Below are positions 27,221 to 36,915 of a stretch of DNA of 52,922 nt, in pieces. This DNA is from Candidatus Poseidoniaceae archaeon. GTDB taxonomy: Archaea > Thermoplasmatota > Poseidoniia > Poseidoniales > Poseidoniaceae. The stretch is taken from NCBI GenBank assembly GCA_030750665.1, contig JASMHR010000003.1:1-52922 (forward strand), read 5' to 3'. Position numbers and translations under genes: made by a program. Position 1 is the first letter of the stretch; each line of letters starts with the position of its first letter. Under the pieces are notes generated by a model that searched no databases, had not been told where the DNA came from, and saw only the letters and a program-made list of their open reading frames with translations.

Positions 27221-30200
27221 ATGTCAATATACATGGCGAAGCAGCGTATCAGCCTGTTGATTGCGGGATTATTCCTTTCGGTCATGATGTTGCCAGTCAT
27301 CGCTGCTGAATCCAGCGTTCCAGAGCATTTGATCATAGTGGATTGGAGTGCGGTGGAATGGGGTACTGAAGAGGAAGGCGGAGTTGAGCAGCGCCATTCA
27401 TATCGATTTGAGTTCAATGATGCCCTCAATTCCACTGTTTCAGAATTCAGTGCTGATGTTTCTCACTTCGATTCTGAAGGGTTATTGTTGAATGAATCAA
27501 ATTACTCTGTTGCGGAGATGGAATTTGTCAATGACCGAATTCTGCGGTTGGATTTGCCAGACAAGTTGTCATTTGGAGATTCCATCAATATCGAGACTTT
27601 CTGGGATGGTGTTGCAAGCGGTGTTTCAAGAAATATCCAAGCGACGGTTTGGAATCAACCTCTTGCAGATCATTCAGTGACTATTACAACAGACTGGAAT
27701 TTGAATCATAGTTATGAGGATGAGAATGGTTCTCAGCACTATCTGTTACTGTTCAATGGAAGAGGTTGGCAGGAGAGACAGGGCGAACTCCTGCATGCTT
27801 GGGAACTAGGAGATGGAATAGTAACCATAAACGAAGTTGGAGAGAATGAAACCACTTGGATCAATCTGACTCTTGATGAAATTTGGAGGAATGAGACCAC
27901 GGTTGATGGAGTATTACAGGCTCAGTATTTCAATGCCCAAGGCTGGGGTGATTTAGTCGTGGAGTTTTCTGATGATGAGATGGATTCCATGCGAGTCACA
28001 GCCGCTGTCTCAAATGCACAATTCAATCGCAGCACGGTGGATGGAATCATTTCTGAAGGCACCAAGTTGGAGGCAACTGGATATCTCAATGCCAGCAATG
28101 AAGATGAAGATGGAGAGTTGTGGATGAATGGAACAGTCTCAATCCTTTATTTCGAGCGCTATGAGGTGGATGGAGCCATAGAATATAATCTCAATCAATT
28201 CGAAGGCTATGCAGATATGCAGATGGTTGATGGAGACAATCGCTTCGATATCGATATCTCTGAAATAGCGATGTATGAAGAATGGGAGGATGGAGTGCGT
28301 ATTGGACAGAGAAACTCGATTAATGGAGACGGCACTTTCGGATTCAAATCAGATGAGGAAGATGGTGATATCACCATCAATGGAACAGTGTATGGCCTGC
28401 GTGACACCAGTGTTGATGGTGAGAAGACTGACCAGTATTTTCACATGGATGGAACCTTCACTGGAGATGTTGATGGAACCTTTGGAGCACTCACCAACAT
28501 CGAGACTTCGGGCGAGTGGCAGAACCACAATGGGACTGATTATCCTGTAAATGTGATTCTGGAAGAAACATGGCTCAACCTGACAGGTTCTGGTGGTTTT
28601 GGCTTCGATGGGGCTGGACAGAACCACAACAGAACTTGGAACTATGAGGTTCCATACATCGATTGGGATAACACCACCATCTACAGGAAATGGGAGAGTA
28701 CTGGTTTCGATAATGATGAGGGTGATGAATATCCTGAGGAATCACCCGTGCCCTCCCCGCCTACTCCTCCGGAGACGGAAGATGGCCTTGGTGAGGTTAA
28801 TCTGAGTCGTGAGACTGGGCTTTCACCTGTATCGTTACAACCTGGAGACATGGTTTCTCTCCTTGGCTCAGACCTTGTTGAACTGGATATCGTTGCCTCT
28901 GCCATCACTACCTCCACCAAAGATGGTCGTGTGTTCGATGTCACTCAATGGTCTGGTATCTACTACAATGAGGAGGGCACTTTGAGTGAAGGAACCGCTA
29001 CTGGTGAAGTCATCAACAAGGGCCCTCTTTCTGGATTGATATCCAGTGTCCAAAGGCAATTTACCATTCCAGCAGTGAATGATGAAGAAGCGGTATTCAC
29101 TGAGGTTCAGGTATTGGAGAGGATCAGTTATCCTTCTGTGGTTTCTGAGGGGGAGAACAGTGCACCGAGTGTGGAATCGATTTCCTTGCGCAGCAGCCTA
29201 GTCAACGAGGGGGGAACTTCTACCTATCTTGAGGTCAGCATTTTGGATCCTGATTGGAATGCCATCTCAGTTGTTGCCAATCTCAGTACTCTTGGTCTTG
29301 GCTCTGTACAGTTGGGCGACGAGGGATTGAATGGAGACTTGACGATACACGATGATGTTTGGACCACTCAAATTTCAGTTCCTGGAATTCAACATGGTGA
29401 ATTATCGGTATTGGTCACAGCCACTGATACATGGGGAGCGACAGATAGCATGAATGGAACCTTGGAGGTGTTCAATCAGGCTCCACGATTAAGGGAATGG
29501 GAACATGTACCATCATTGGCTTTCCGTGGCGAGATACTCATTGTCAATGCTGGAGTCAACGATGGCAATGGTGTGGCCAAAGTGGCAGTCGATATGCGCG
29601 ACCATGGTGGAGAACTACATGACTTGAGTCTCAACACCGGCAATCAGTTATGGATGGGGCAGATTCCAGTTCCAGAGGGAATGCATCCTGGTGAACAGGC
29701 TCTGAAGGTGTTCATGGAAGATGATGATGGAGCATCGATAATGGTCACATCTACGCAGAGTCTGGATTCACATTATCTGGATGGTCCAGAGGATGAAGCA
29801 TTACGGATTCGGATTATGAATCAGGGCCCGTTGCTTGAAAGTCCAGCAATTTCGCCCGATGAGATTGTACAGGTTGAAAATGATGGAGACGAGCAATCAT
29901 ACACGGTCACCGTTCATGTTTCGGATCCAGATGATATCAGATGGGTGAAAGTCAAACTTGGAGCACTTGCCGCAATTGGGCAACAAGATACATTCCTGTT
30001 GATGTATGATAATGGAGAAAATGGGGACCTGACTGCTGGGGATGGAATCTACAGCCTTTCTTTCGAGAGTCGAAGAGGAGTCCCTCTAGGCACCCATCCA
30101 GTCACTTTCAAGGCTGAAGATGATTACGGAGCTGAAGAATATCATGATGAATTCATCATCAAGGTTGTAGAGGCCCAGAGCGAAACTCTGGATGCGGATC

Positions 30201-30370
30201 AAGTGTTCAGTTTCGCTGATGATCCTGTGGTCATTCTTTGGGTGATAGGAATTCTTCTTGGTTTGGCTCTTCCTTCAGCGGCAGTCATTGCATTGCGTAA
30301 AAGGAAGCAGAACAAAGAGAATCCATGGAGCGGAAAGCAGCAGGGTGACGATGCCTGGGGTAACCAATGA
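27221..30370 (+). CDS. Large secreted cell-surface protein with C-terminal TM anchor
   Basis: 1049 aa; signal peptide MAKQRISLLIAGLFLSVMMLPVIAAE; Ig/choice-of-anchor-like units with NGDLTAGDGIYS; TM VVILWVIGILLGLALPSAAVIAL followed by RKRKQ. Confidence 0.85.
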   Translation: MSIYMAKQRISLLIAGLFLSVMMLPVIAAESSVPEHLIIVDWSAVEWGTEEEGGVEQRHSYRFEFNDALNSTVSEFSADVSHFDSEGLLLNESNYSVAEMEFVNDRILRLDLPDKLSFGDSINIETFWDGVASGVSRNIQATVWNQPLADHSVTITTDWNLNHSYEDENGSQHYLLLFNGRGWQERQGELLHAWELGDGIVTINEVGENETTWINLTLDEIWRNETTVDGVLQAQYFNAQGWGDLVVEFSDDEMDSMRVTAAVSNAQFNRSTVDGIISEGTKLEATGYLNASNEDEDGELWMNGTVSILYFERYEVDGAIEYNLNQFEGYADMQMVDGDNRFDIDISEIAMYEEWEDGVRIGQRNSINGDGTFGFKSDEEDGDITINGTVYGLRDTSVDGEKTDQYFHMDGTFTGDVDGTFGALTNIETSGEWQNHNGTDYPVNVILEETWLNLTGSGGFGFDGAGQNHNRTWNYEVPYIDWDNTTIYRKWESTGFDNDEGDEYPEESPVPSPPTPPETEDGLGEVNLSRETGLSPVSLQPGDMVSLLGSDLVELDIVASAITTSTKDGRVFDVTQWSGIYYNEEGTLSEGTATGEVINKGPLSGLISSVQRQFTIPAVNDEEAVFTEVQVLERISYPSVVSEGENSAPSVESISLRSSLVNEGGTSTYLEVSILDPDWNAISVVANLSTLGLGSVQLGDEGLNGDLTIHDDVWTTQISVPGIQHGELSVLVTATDTWGATDSMNGTLEVFNQAPRLREWEHVPSLAFRGEILIVNAGVNDGNGVAKVAVDMRDHGGELHDLSLNTGNQLWMGQIPVPEGMHPGEQALKVFMEDDDGASIMVTSTQSLDSHYLDGPEDEALRIRIMNQGPLLESPAISPDEIVQVENDGDEQSYTVTVHVSDPDDIRWVKVKLGALAAIGQQDTFLLMYDNGENGDLTAGDGIYSLSFESRRGVPLGTHPVTFKAEDDYGAEEYHDEFIIKVVEAQSETLDADQVFSFADDPVVILWVIGILLGLALPSAAVIALRKRKQNKENPWSGKQQGDDAWGNQ

Positions 30371-30439
30371 AGGCTGATTTCAGGGGGAGTTCCTCACATT
30401 TCTATGATGCAATTCAGGCTCTTAGTCAAGCATTCAGAG

Positions 30440-30511
30440 TGCGAGCGCCGAGATTTGAACTCGGGTTCAAGCGTTGGCAACGCTCGGTGATAACCACTAC
30501 ACTACGCTCGC
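30440..30511 (-). tRNA. tRNA-Gly (GCC)
   Basis: Reverse complement GCGAGCGTAGTGTAGTGGTTATCACCGAGCGTTGCCAACGCTTGAACCCGAGTTCAAATCTCGGCGCTCGCA; acceptor GCGAGCG/CGCTCGC, loop TTGCCAA (anticodon GCC). Confidence 0.93.
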
Positions 30512-30526
30512 AGAACGGCTCCGCCA

Positions 30527-30916
30527 TCAGTCATGGGTATGAAACATTGTCGTTTCAAGAATCTGGACCAGTTCCATGATCTGGTCTCTGATGTTACGGT
30601 AAACATCCAATCCCTGACTTACTGGGTCGTCCAACCCCCAGTCGGCATCGGCCTTCAGAGTCGGGCATGTCTCTTCCACTCCACATCCCATGGAGATGAC
30701 CTTGTCCCATGAATCGAGAGATTCAAGGTCAAGCAGTTTGGGGGTTTGAGCAGAGATATCAATACCCAATTCCGCCATTACTTCGACCGCATTGCTCGCT
30801 ACTCTACTAGCCGGCGTGGTACCGGCGCTTGCTGCATCATGTCCATACTCTCTTGCGAATCCCTCTGCCATCTGGCTTCTACAAGAATTTCCAACACAGA
30901 CGAACAGCACTTTCAT
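30527..30916 (-). CDS. Low-molecular-weight phosphatase / arsenate reductase (ArsC, LMWP type)
   Basis: Start at internal ATG: MKVLFVCVGNSCRSQMAEGFAREYGHD...SMGCGVEETCPTLKADADWGLDDPVSQGLDVYRNIRDQI. Confidence 0.9.
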   Translation of the reverse strand: MKVLFVCVGNSCRSQMAEGFAREYGHDAASAGTTPASRVASNAVEVMAELGIDISAQTPKLLDLESLDSWDKVISMGCGVEETCPTLKADADWGLDDPVSQGLDVYRNIRDQIMELVQILETTMFHTHD

Positions 30917-31007
30917 TGGAACCAGCAAGATGACGACCCCATTTGAATGATGTCCATAGAGAGAATCGAGTCGGCAGGCACTTGTCCTTACCGCCTCTCG
31001 ACCAACC

Positions 31008-31409
31008 ATGTTGCCCTCACGCTGGAATCCGTGGAGAGGCATCATTCTGACTTTGATCATCTTCGTCATCGAATTTGGATTGCATATCGTCTTCGCTGCC
31101 AAGCAATGGGATATTCTATTCTTGTTCGTTGCAATCGATATGTTCTTCCTGACCGTTTGTTTTGCTCCAATTGCATTGATTCTTGGTGGGGCAGCAAACC
31201 ATCATGTCGGGCAGCAAGTCATTGGAATCGGGACCACTATTGCAGTTCCCTTGACGATGGGGTTTTTCTGGGCTGTCAATGATATGACCTGGTCGTATTG
31301 GTTGATTGGTTCAACCACTCTTCCGATGTTGTCACAGATACTCTGGTATCGATGGGAAAGAGGGCTTTCCAACCTCATCTATCGCTCGGTTATTGTAGAG
31401 GAAGAGTGA
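31008..31409 (+). CDS. Small polytopic membrane protein, hypothetical
   Basis: 133 aa with about four hydrophobic segments (GIILTLIIFVIEFGLHIVF, ILFLFVAIDMFFLTVCFAPIALILGG...). Confidence 0.65.
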   Translation: MLPSRWNPWRGIILTLIIFVIEFGLHIVFAAKQWDILFLFVAIDMFFLTVCFAPIALILGGAANHHVGQQVIGIGTTIAVPLTMGFFWAVNDMTWSYWLIGSTTLPMLSQILWYRWERGLSNLIYRSVIVEEE

Positions 31410-31446
31410 GCGAGGATTCAAGAAAGCCGGTCTTGTCGACAGGTCG

Positions 31447-32463
31447 ATGACTGAATCTCCCGTCTCTCAACACACCCCCGACAAATCTGAAACTCCTGCT
31501 CCAGAGGGGGAAGCAAGTCCTCAACAGAGGAAGCAGATGGAAGCGGCATATCAGCAAATGAAGCGACAGATGGCGATGAAGAAGATTGCTGAAGAAATCT
31601 CACACAAGATCATGGTCTTGTCCGGCAAGGGTGGCGTTGGTAAGTCAACGGTAGCAACCGGTCTGGCTCTATCCTTGGCAGAACAGGGCCTGAAAGTCGG
31701 ACTTCTTGACATCGATATCACCGGTCCTAATGTTCCCAAGATGATGGGACTTGATGGAATGAGGCTGCATGTGGAGGAGGGTCGTATCTATCCTAATATT
31801 GGACATTCGGGTGTGAAGGTCATATCGATGGCTTTCCTATTGGAGGATGAAGATACACCTGTGGTCTGGCGTGGACCGATCAAGCTCGGTGCCATCCAAC
31901 AGTTCATTGCTGACGTTGAATGGGGGCTCCTTGATCATCTGATCATAGATTTCCCTCCTGGGACCAGTGATGAGCCACTCACTGTTGTTCAAAGTCTGCC
32001 GGATATTGATGGAATTGTGATAGTCACAACTCCACAAGACGTAGCATTGCTTGATAGCAGGAAGTCGATATCATTCGCTAAGACGTTGAATGTTCCAGTT
32101 CTTGGCGTGGTTGAGAATATGAGTGGTTATACTCTGCGCGGAAAAACAGAGCCTAACAGTAGATTGGAACTCGTTGGCCCTGGTGGCAAGATGATAGAGG
32201 TCGAGGCTGATGATGGCGGAGATTGGTCAGCGGTTCTTGATATTTTCAAGAGAGGTGGGGGTGAGAAGACTGCATCGGACCTCAAGGTACCCTTCCTTGG
32301 AGCATTACCCTTTGATCCAGGTGTGCTTCGTGGCGGTGATGATGGAGTTCATAGGATAATTGCGAATCCATCTGGAGAAAGCGCCAAGGCTTTTGCCAAG
32401 GTAGTTGAGGCAATTTCTGAACAGTTGTCAAATGAAGATGAATCTGGAGTCAACATCATCTGA
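31447..32463 (+). CDS. Mrp/NBP35-type P-loop Fe-S cluster carrier ATPase
   Basis: 338 aa; IMVLSGKGGVGKSTVATGLALSLAEQGLKVGLLDIDITGPNVPKMMG, DHLIIDFPPGTSDEPLTVVQ, GVVENMSGY. Confidence 0.93.
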   Translation: MTESPVSQHTPDKSETPAPEGEASPQQRKQMEAAYQQMKRQMAMKKIAEEISHKIMVLSGKGGVGKSTVATGLALSLAEQGLKVGLLDIDITGPNVPKMMGLDGMRLHVEEGRIYPNIGHSGVKVISMAFLLEDEDTPVVWRGPIKLGAIQQFIADVEWGLLDHLIIDFPPGTSDEPLTVVQSLPDIDGIVIVTTPQDVALLDSRKSISFAKTLNVPVLGVVENMSGYTLRGKTEPNSRLELVGPGGKMIEVEADDGGDWSAVLDIFKRGGGEKTASDLKVPFLGALPFDPGVLRGGDDGVHRIIANPSGESAKAFAKVVEAISEQLSNEDESGVNII

Positions 32464-32470
32464 GGTGTCG

Positions 32471-32824
32471 GTGTTGAGTGATATTCCTAAGTTGATTGAA
32501 CTTGAGCGTACTGTGGAGGACGCAGTACTTCGATGGCAGGATGGCAGCGAGCATACCATCTCATGGAACGATATCCGATACTACTGTCCTTGCGCTAAAT
32601 GTGCTCCAAATCGGGATAATGAAGAGACTGCATTAGAATTGAGGAGTTCGGTAGAAGCATATGTATCTGAGAAGCCAACGGTCAGGGCAATCGGCCGATA
32701 CGCTTTGACATTTGAGTGGAGCCAAGGTTGTAGTAGCGGTATCCACAGATTTGAGAGGTTGTGGGAAATCGCAAATGGAACTGACCCAGACCATGGCAAA
32801 CCCTACGTGCATGGGGCTTGGTAG
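32471..32824 (+). CDS. DUF971 domain protein
   Basis: IELERTVEDAVLRWQDGSEHTISWNDIRYYCPCAKC..RAIGRYALTFEWSQGCSSGIHRFERLWEI; approximate GTG start. Confidence 0.8.
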   Translation: MLSDIPKLIELERTVEDAVLRWQDGSEHTISWNDIRYYCPCAKCAPNRDNEETALELRSSVEAYVSEKPTVRAIGRYALTFEWSQGCSSGIHRFERLWEIANGTDPDHGKPYVHGAW

Positions 32825-32893
32825 TCGGCATATCCCAAGGGAGATGTAAACTCACAACTCTGATGTGAGAATGGCACAGGCTTGAAGCGTTGA

Positions 32894-35026
32894 ATGGTTG
32901 CGAGTACAGATGGGGCCGAGATGACCGACGGAATCTATCTCACTTGGATAACCATGGCTTTGGCTGGTGGTGTCATCTTGATTCCACTGTTCAAGCCTCC
33001 TTGGGCCAAGGCCAATTTGCGTGCATTCAATGATATGTTTCGCCGCTATTGGCTACATATCTTGTTGGTCTTCCTGATATTCTTCTGGAAGGATACTCTG
33101 GATACGTTGGACCGGATATTCATGGCCAATACCCAATTGGAGATGACCGCTTGGGTCTATGCGATTGAAGGAGATTTGGTTCTGTGGGTACAACAGACTT
33201 TCAAAGCTCAATGGCTGACAGTATCTCTGACTCATTTTTACGTCTCTGGATATTTGATGGTGGTCTATGTCAGTATCGTCTACTTCTGTTACTTCAATGA
33301 TCGTTTCATGGCTGACAGGGTATCTCTGTGCGTCTTCTTCATCTATGCATTGGCGGTTCCATTCTATTTGTTCTTCAATGTCAGAGTGACCGGTGACCAC
33401 ATTCCAGCAATGGAGACTTTGGCTTATGACTTGACACCGGAGATCAATGATTGGTTTGAACGAATAGATCCATTCACTAATGGAATGCCCAGTTTGCATA
33501 TCGGCATACCATTTGGGGTCTGGTTGTGTATCGTCAGATGGGATGATGACAATAGATGGACGAAGTATAGAAACTTCTTGTTCGTCTATCTAGTGGTTAC
33601 ATGTTTCACCATCGTCTATCTCGGAATTCATTGGTTCGTGGATATCATCGGTGGCATGATAATTGCCGCAGTAGCAATCAGACTGACTGAACGATACAAC
33701 AAGGCGGTGTGGAACGTCCTTGATGAAAGAACTTTGAATGCAAGATTAGCAACCATTGTGACCCGTCCGCACCGAGTTTCATGGTGGATTTCTTCAAGAA
33801 CGAAGAAATTAGTAAACGCCATCAGACATCCATCCAGTCATGAGACTGGTTGGGCCATTATCATTGTCGTCGTCATCACTTCCAGTGTGATTGTCTGGGA
33901 CATGACCCACCGTGATCTACCGGTCACTGGTGTTGAAGCCCCTGTTGGTGCGGTGGCAGCAGATGGTTGGTTGGTGAGTTTGGATAATCGTAGTGAAGAA
34001 GGAATAGTCTTGGTGGTGGTAGATTTATCGAATCCAGATGACCCACAGGTGATTCCACATCCTTCCTTGACCATGAATGCATTACATGATACGGCGGGTG
34101 ACATGGTTGCTGTTGCTAATTCAACAGAATTGTGGATTATGGATCTCAACGAATTGGCCAAGGAACCCACCATCCTTCCTGTTTCAAGTCCAACTAATGT
34201 GAAGATAGGTAACTCAGGATTAGGAGAAATGGTGGTGCTTTTGGTTGAGGATGGAAAGTTGAGAGGTGTATCGAGGAGTGGTGATGTCGTCGTGACTCCG
34301 AGTCTTCAGGATGAGCATGTAGAGGTGCTCAATCTAGCGGTAGATGGAAACAAATTGGCCATGGTATTCACAGATAACAATTCAAAGGTTAGGGTCGGAC
34401 AGGTTGGCACTCAGGGATTCGTTGATTATCCGTTGAATGTGACTGCACCTGTTGAACAGGATGAAACCTTGAGAAGTTGGGGTTACATCATTGATGTGGT
34501 CAATGCAACTGTAGTGGATATCGATCTAGATGAGAGATGGTTGGTGGCTACTGTGAATGTGACTGCAACAGATAGATTGGTGCTAATCGATCTAGAAACA
34601 GGAACTAGTCAGTTGCTGTCGGATCCGAAATATCCGGCTCATGATCCTGCGGTAGGCAATGGTTTGGTTGTCTGGGCATCTCAATGGCATCTGAACCCAG
34701 TACAACCTAGTGAGCAGTTTGAGGATCATGAAATATGGTATTATGATCTTGAGAAGAATTTGACAGAACATCTGACTGAGGATCTCGTAGATCAGCGAAA
34801 TCCTCAGGTGACTAAGGATCATATCGTCTGGCAGGAAGTGGAAGAAGGAAGTGTTGTTTCAACCAAGGTCCATCCTAGGAACATGCAATTGCAACCTTAC
34901 TCATCCACTTCTTTGCAGGTCGCTACCATCATTTTGATTCCATTGGTATGTCTGCATATTTGGAAACGTAGCACCGAAGCGAGTTTGAAAGAAGCAGGAG
35001 AATCATCAGATTCAATTGATGATTGA
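32894..35026 (+). CDS. PAP2-superfamily membrane phosphatase fused to a beta-propeller-like domain
   Basis: 710 aa; multiple TMs, GMPSLHIGIPFGVWL...YLGIHWFVDIIGGMIIAA (PAP2 motifs), then LDNRSEEGIVLVVVDLSNPDD... propeller-like blades and a C-terminal TM. Confidence 0.8.
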   Translation: MVASTDGAEMTDGIYLTWITMALAGGVILIPLFKPPWAKANLRAFNDMFRRYWLHILLVFLIFFWKDTLDTLDRIFMANTQLEMTAWVYAIEGDLVLWVQQTFKAQWLTVSLTHFYVSGYLMVVYVSIVYFCYFNDRFMADRVSLCVFFIYALAVPFYLFFNVRVTGDHIPAMETLAYDLTPEINDWFERIDPFTNGMPSLHIGIPFGVWLCIVRWDDDNRWTKYRNFLFVYLVVTCFTIVYLGIHWFVDIIGGMIIAAVAIRLTERYNKAVWNVLDERTLNARLATIVTRPHRVSWWISSRTKKLVNAIRHPSSHETGWAIIIVVVITSSVIVWDMTHRDLPVTGVEAPVGAVAADGWLVSLDNRSEEGIVLVVVDLSNPDDPQVIPHPSLTMNALHDTAGDMVAVANSTELWIMDLNELAKEPTILPVSSPTNVKIGNSGLGEMVVLLVEDGKLRGVSRSGDVVVTPSLQDEHVEVLNLAVDGNKLAMVFTDNNSKVRVGQVGTQGFVDYPLNVTAPVEQDETLRSWGYIIDVVNATVVDIDLDERWLVATVNVTATDRLVLIDLETGTSQLLSDPKYPAHDPAVGNGLVVWASQWHLNPVQPSEQFEDHEIWYYDLEKNLTEHLTEDLVDQRNPQVTKDHIVWQEVEEGSVVSTKVHPRNMQLQPYSSTSLQVATIILIPLVCLHIWKRSTEASLKEAGESSDSIDD

Positions 35027-36163
35027 CAGCATTCGTGATAACGCGATGTGGGCACTTGCTGCAGTTTCTACGGGAACCACTATTCTGTTTGCTTCTTCGC
35101 CGGATTCAATCCTTTGGAGTACATCGAGCAGATAGGAGGGATGAATCATGTACATGGTGGAACAAGGACAAACAAGAGGGTCAAGGCATTGCACTTTCTT
35201 GTCAGGATGGTCAGCATCCAGTCTCTTGACCATGTTGATCTCGGTACCTACTCCAATTGTGCTTCCACTGGGTGCTTCTGCAACATATCGCCTGATGAAC
35301 TCAGTGGAGCCGACAGCATCAGCAGCATCTACTACCTCTCTTCTGCATTCAGGATGTACCACAACAAGGGCATCGGGTTCACTCTCTCTGAGTTCCTCTA
35401 TCTGTGAAGTATTGAATCTCCGATGAACACTGCAATAGCCATGCCAGAGAATAATTCTAGCTTCATTCAGGATTTCTGTATCTGGACTTTCACTGGGGTT
35501 CCAGAGCATCATTTTCTCTTCTGGAATTCCCATTGCAAGTCCGGTGTTTCTTCCAAGATGTTGATCGGGAAAGAACAGAACCTTGCCTTCTGCCCCGGCT
35601 CTCTCAAAGGCCCAATCCATGACACCAGCAGCATTTGATGAAGTACAGACCACTCCACCATGCTCACCGACAAAAGCCTTCAATTCAGCACTTGAATTCA
35701 TGTAAGTTACTGGGACTAGGCAGGCTTCTCCGTCCTTGGCAGGTGCACTTTGATCAATACGATTTTTTGGGTCGACCAATCCCGACTCAGCAATCAATTC
35801 TTCCCAGCAGTCCTCAACCTGTTCGAGATTGGCCATATCTGCCATGCTGCATCCTGCTCTTAGATTGGGCAAACTGACTCTTTGTGATTCTCGACTCAGA
35901 ATGTCTGCTGATTCTGCCATGAAATGGACTCCACAGAACACGATGTTACTGGCTTCACTTTCGCTTGCCAGTTTCGATAGTAGGAAAGAGTCACCGAGTA
36001 GATCGGCGTGTTGTACAATACTATCCCTCTGGTAATGATGGCCGAGAATCAAGAGGTCCTTTCCCAGTCTCTTCTTGATAGCATCAATACGCTGATGCAA
36101 CTCCTCTTCTGAGAGGTCCAGCGTTTGTCCATCGATATCGCACATCGGCAGACTGAGAGTCAT
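35012..36163 (-). CDS. nadA: Quinolinate synthase A
   Basis: LGKDLLILGHHYQRDSIVQHADLLGDSFLLSKLA, VFCGVHFMAESADIL, VHPECRREVVDAADAVGSTEFI, CLDPLVCPCSTMYMI. Start chosen at MTLSLPMCD. Confidence 0.95.
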   Translation of the reverse strand: MTLSLPMCDIDGQTLDLSEEELHQRIDAIKKRLGKDLLILGHHYQRDSIVQHADLLGDSFLLSKLASESEASNIVFCGVHFMAESADILSRESQRVSLPNLRAGCSMADMANLEQVEDCWEELIAESGLVDPKNRIDQSAPAKDGEACLVPVTYMNSSAELKAFVGEHGGVVCTSSNAAGVMDWAFERAGAEGKVLFFPDQHLGRNTGLAMGIPEEKMMLWNPSESPDTEILNEARIILWHGYCSVHRRFNTSQIEELRESEPDALVVVHPECRREVVDAADAVGSTEFIRRYVAEAPSGSTIGVGTEINMVKRLDADHPDKKVQCLDPLVCPCSTMYMIHPSYLLDVLQRIESGEEANRIVVPVETAASAHIALSRMLSIIN

Positions 36164-36201
36164 TTCATTCCCCCTCAAGCCAATCTTACAGGGCCATCCC
36201 T

Positions 36202-36912
36202 TTGAAGCCATCCCTTCTGCGGGATGATGTTGGGGAGCCGATGTTGTGGAAGGATGAGGGCCGCCTCCATCTAGGGGCTGAAGCCGAAGTTCGTGCAGGT
36301 ATCTGGTTAGGTATTCCAGCGGTCAAGAAGGTTCGTCTGAAGCGCACCTGGAGGCATCCTGATCTTGATCGTCTATTGACTCGACGGCGGCTTGATGCAG
36401 AGTGTCGTTCTCTACGTCGATTGGCAGGTAGTGGAATTCAAATTCCTTCCATCCTGCAACTCGACAGAAATACTTTCACCATGATAATGAGCAAAGTGGA
36501 AGGTGACCCACTAATCGATGTACTAAGAGGTGGGATCAGTGGAGATAAGATCTTCAACGAAGTTGGCCGGGTCATTCGTAGGATGCATAGAGTCGGCATC
36601 GTTCATGGCGACCTTTCTACCAACAACATCCTTTGGCAACAAGGTGGTAATCCAGCAATTGTTGATCTTGGTCTTTCAAGGGTGTCAACAGAGGTGGAAC
36701 AGTTCGGGATAGATCTCCACGTCCTTGAGGAGATTCTATCCGCAAGTCATCCCGAATATGAAGGCGCAATGACGGTGGTGGAAACAGGTTACTTGTCTGT
36801 TGATATTGATGAAGGGCCAGTGGAAGACAGCAGTGGAGGATCATTGCCAAGTGCAGCACAGGTGATCAAACGACTTCAGGATATTCGCACCCGCGTCAGA
36901 TACCATGGTTAA
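36202..36912 (+). CDS. bud32: Stand-alone Bud32-type KEOPS serine/threonine kinase
   Basis: 236 aa (TTG start); LGAEAEVRAG..AVKKVRLKRTWRHPDLDRLLTRRRLDAECRSLRRL..IVHGDLSTNNILW.. IVDLGLSR; no Kae1 domain in the ORF. Confidence 0.9.
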   Translation: MKPSLLRDDVGEPMLWKDEGRLHLGAEAEVRAGIWLGIPAVKKVRLKRTWRHPDLDRLLTRRRLDAECRSLRRLAGSGIQIPSILQLDRNTFTMIMSKVEGDPLIDVLRGGISGDKIFNEVGRVIRRMHRVGIVHGDLSTNNILWQQGGNPAIVDLGLSRVSTEVEQFGIDLHVLEEILSASHPEYEGAMTVVETGYLSVDIDEGPVEDSSGGSLPSAAQVIKRLQDIRTRVRYHG

Positions 36913-36915
36913 GAT

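Noticed and set aside
30367-30579. Plus-strand ORF 'RAPRFELGFKRWQRSVITTTLRS'
   Set aside because: Antisense translation through tRNA-Gly (GCC); no coding support.
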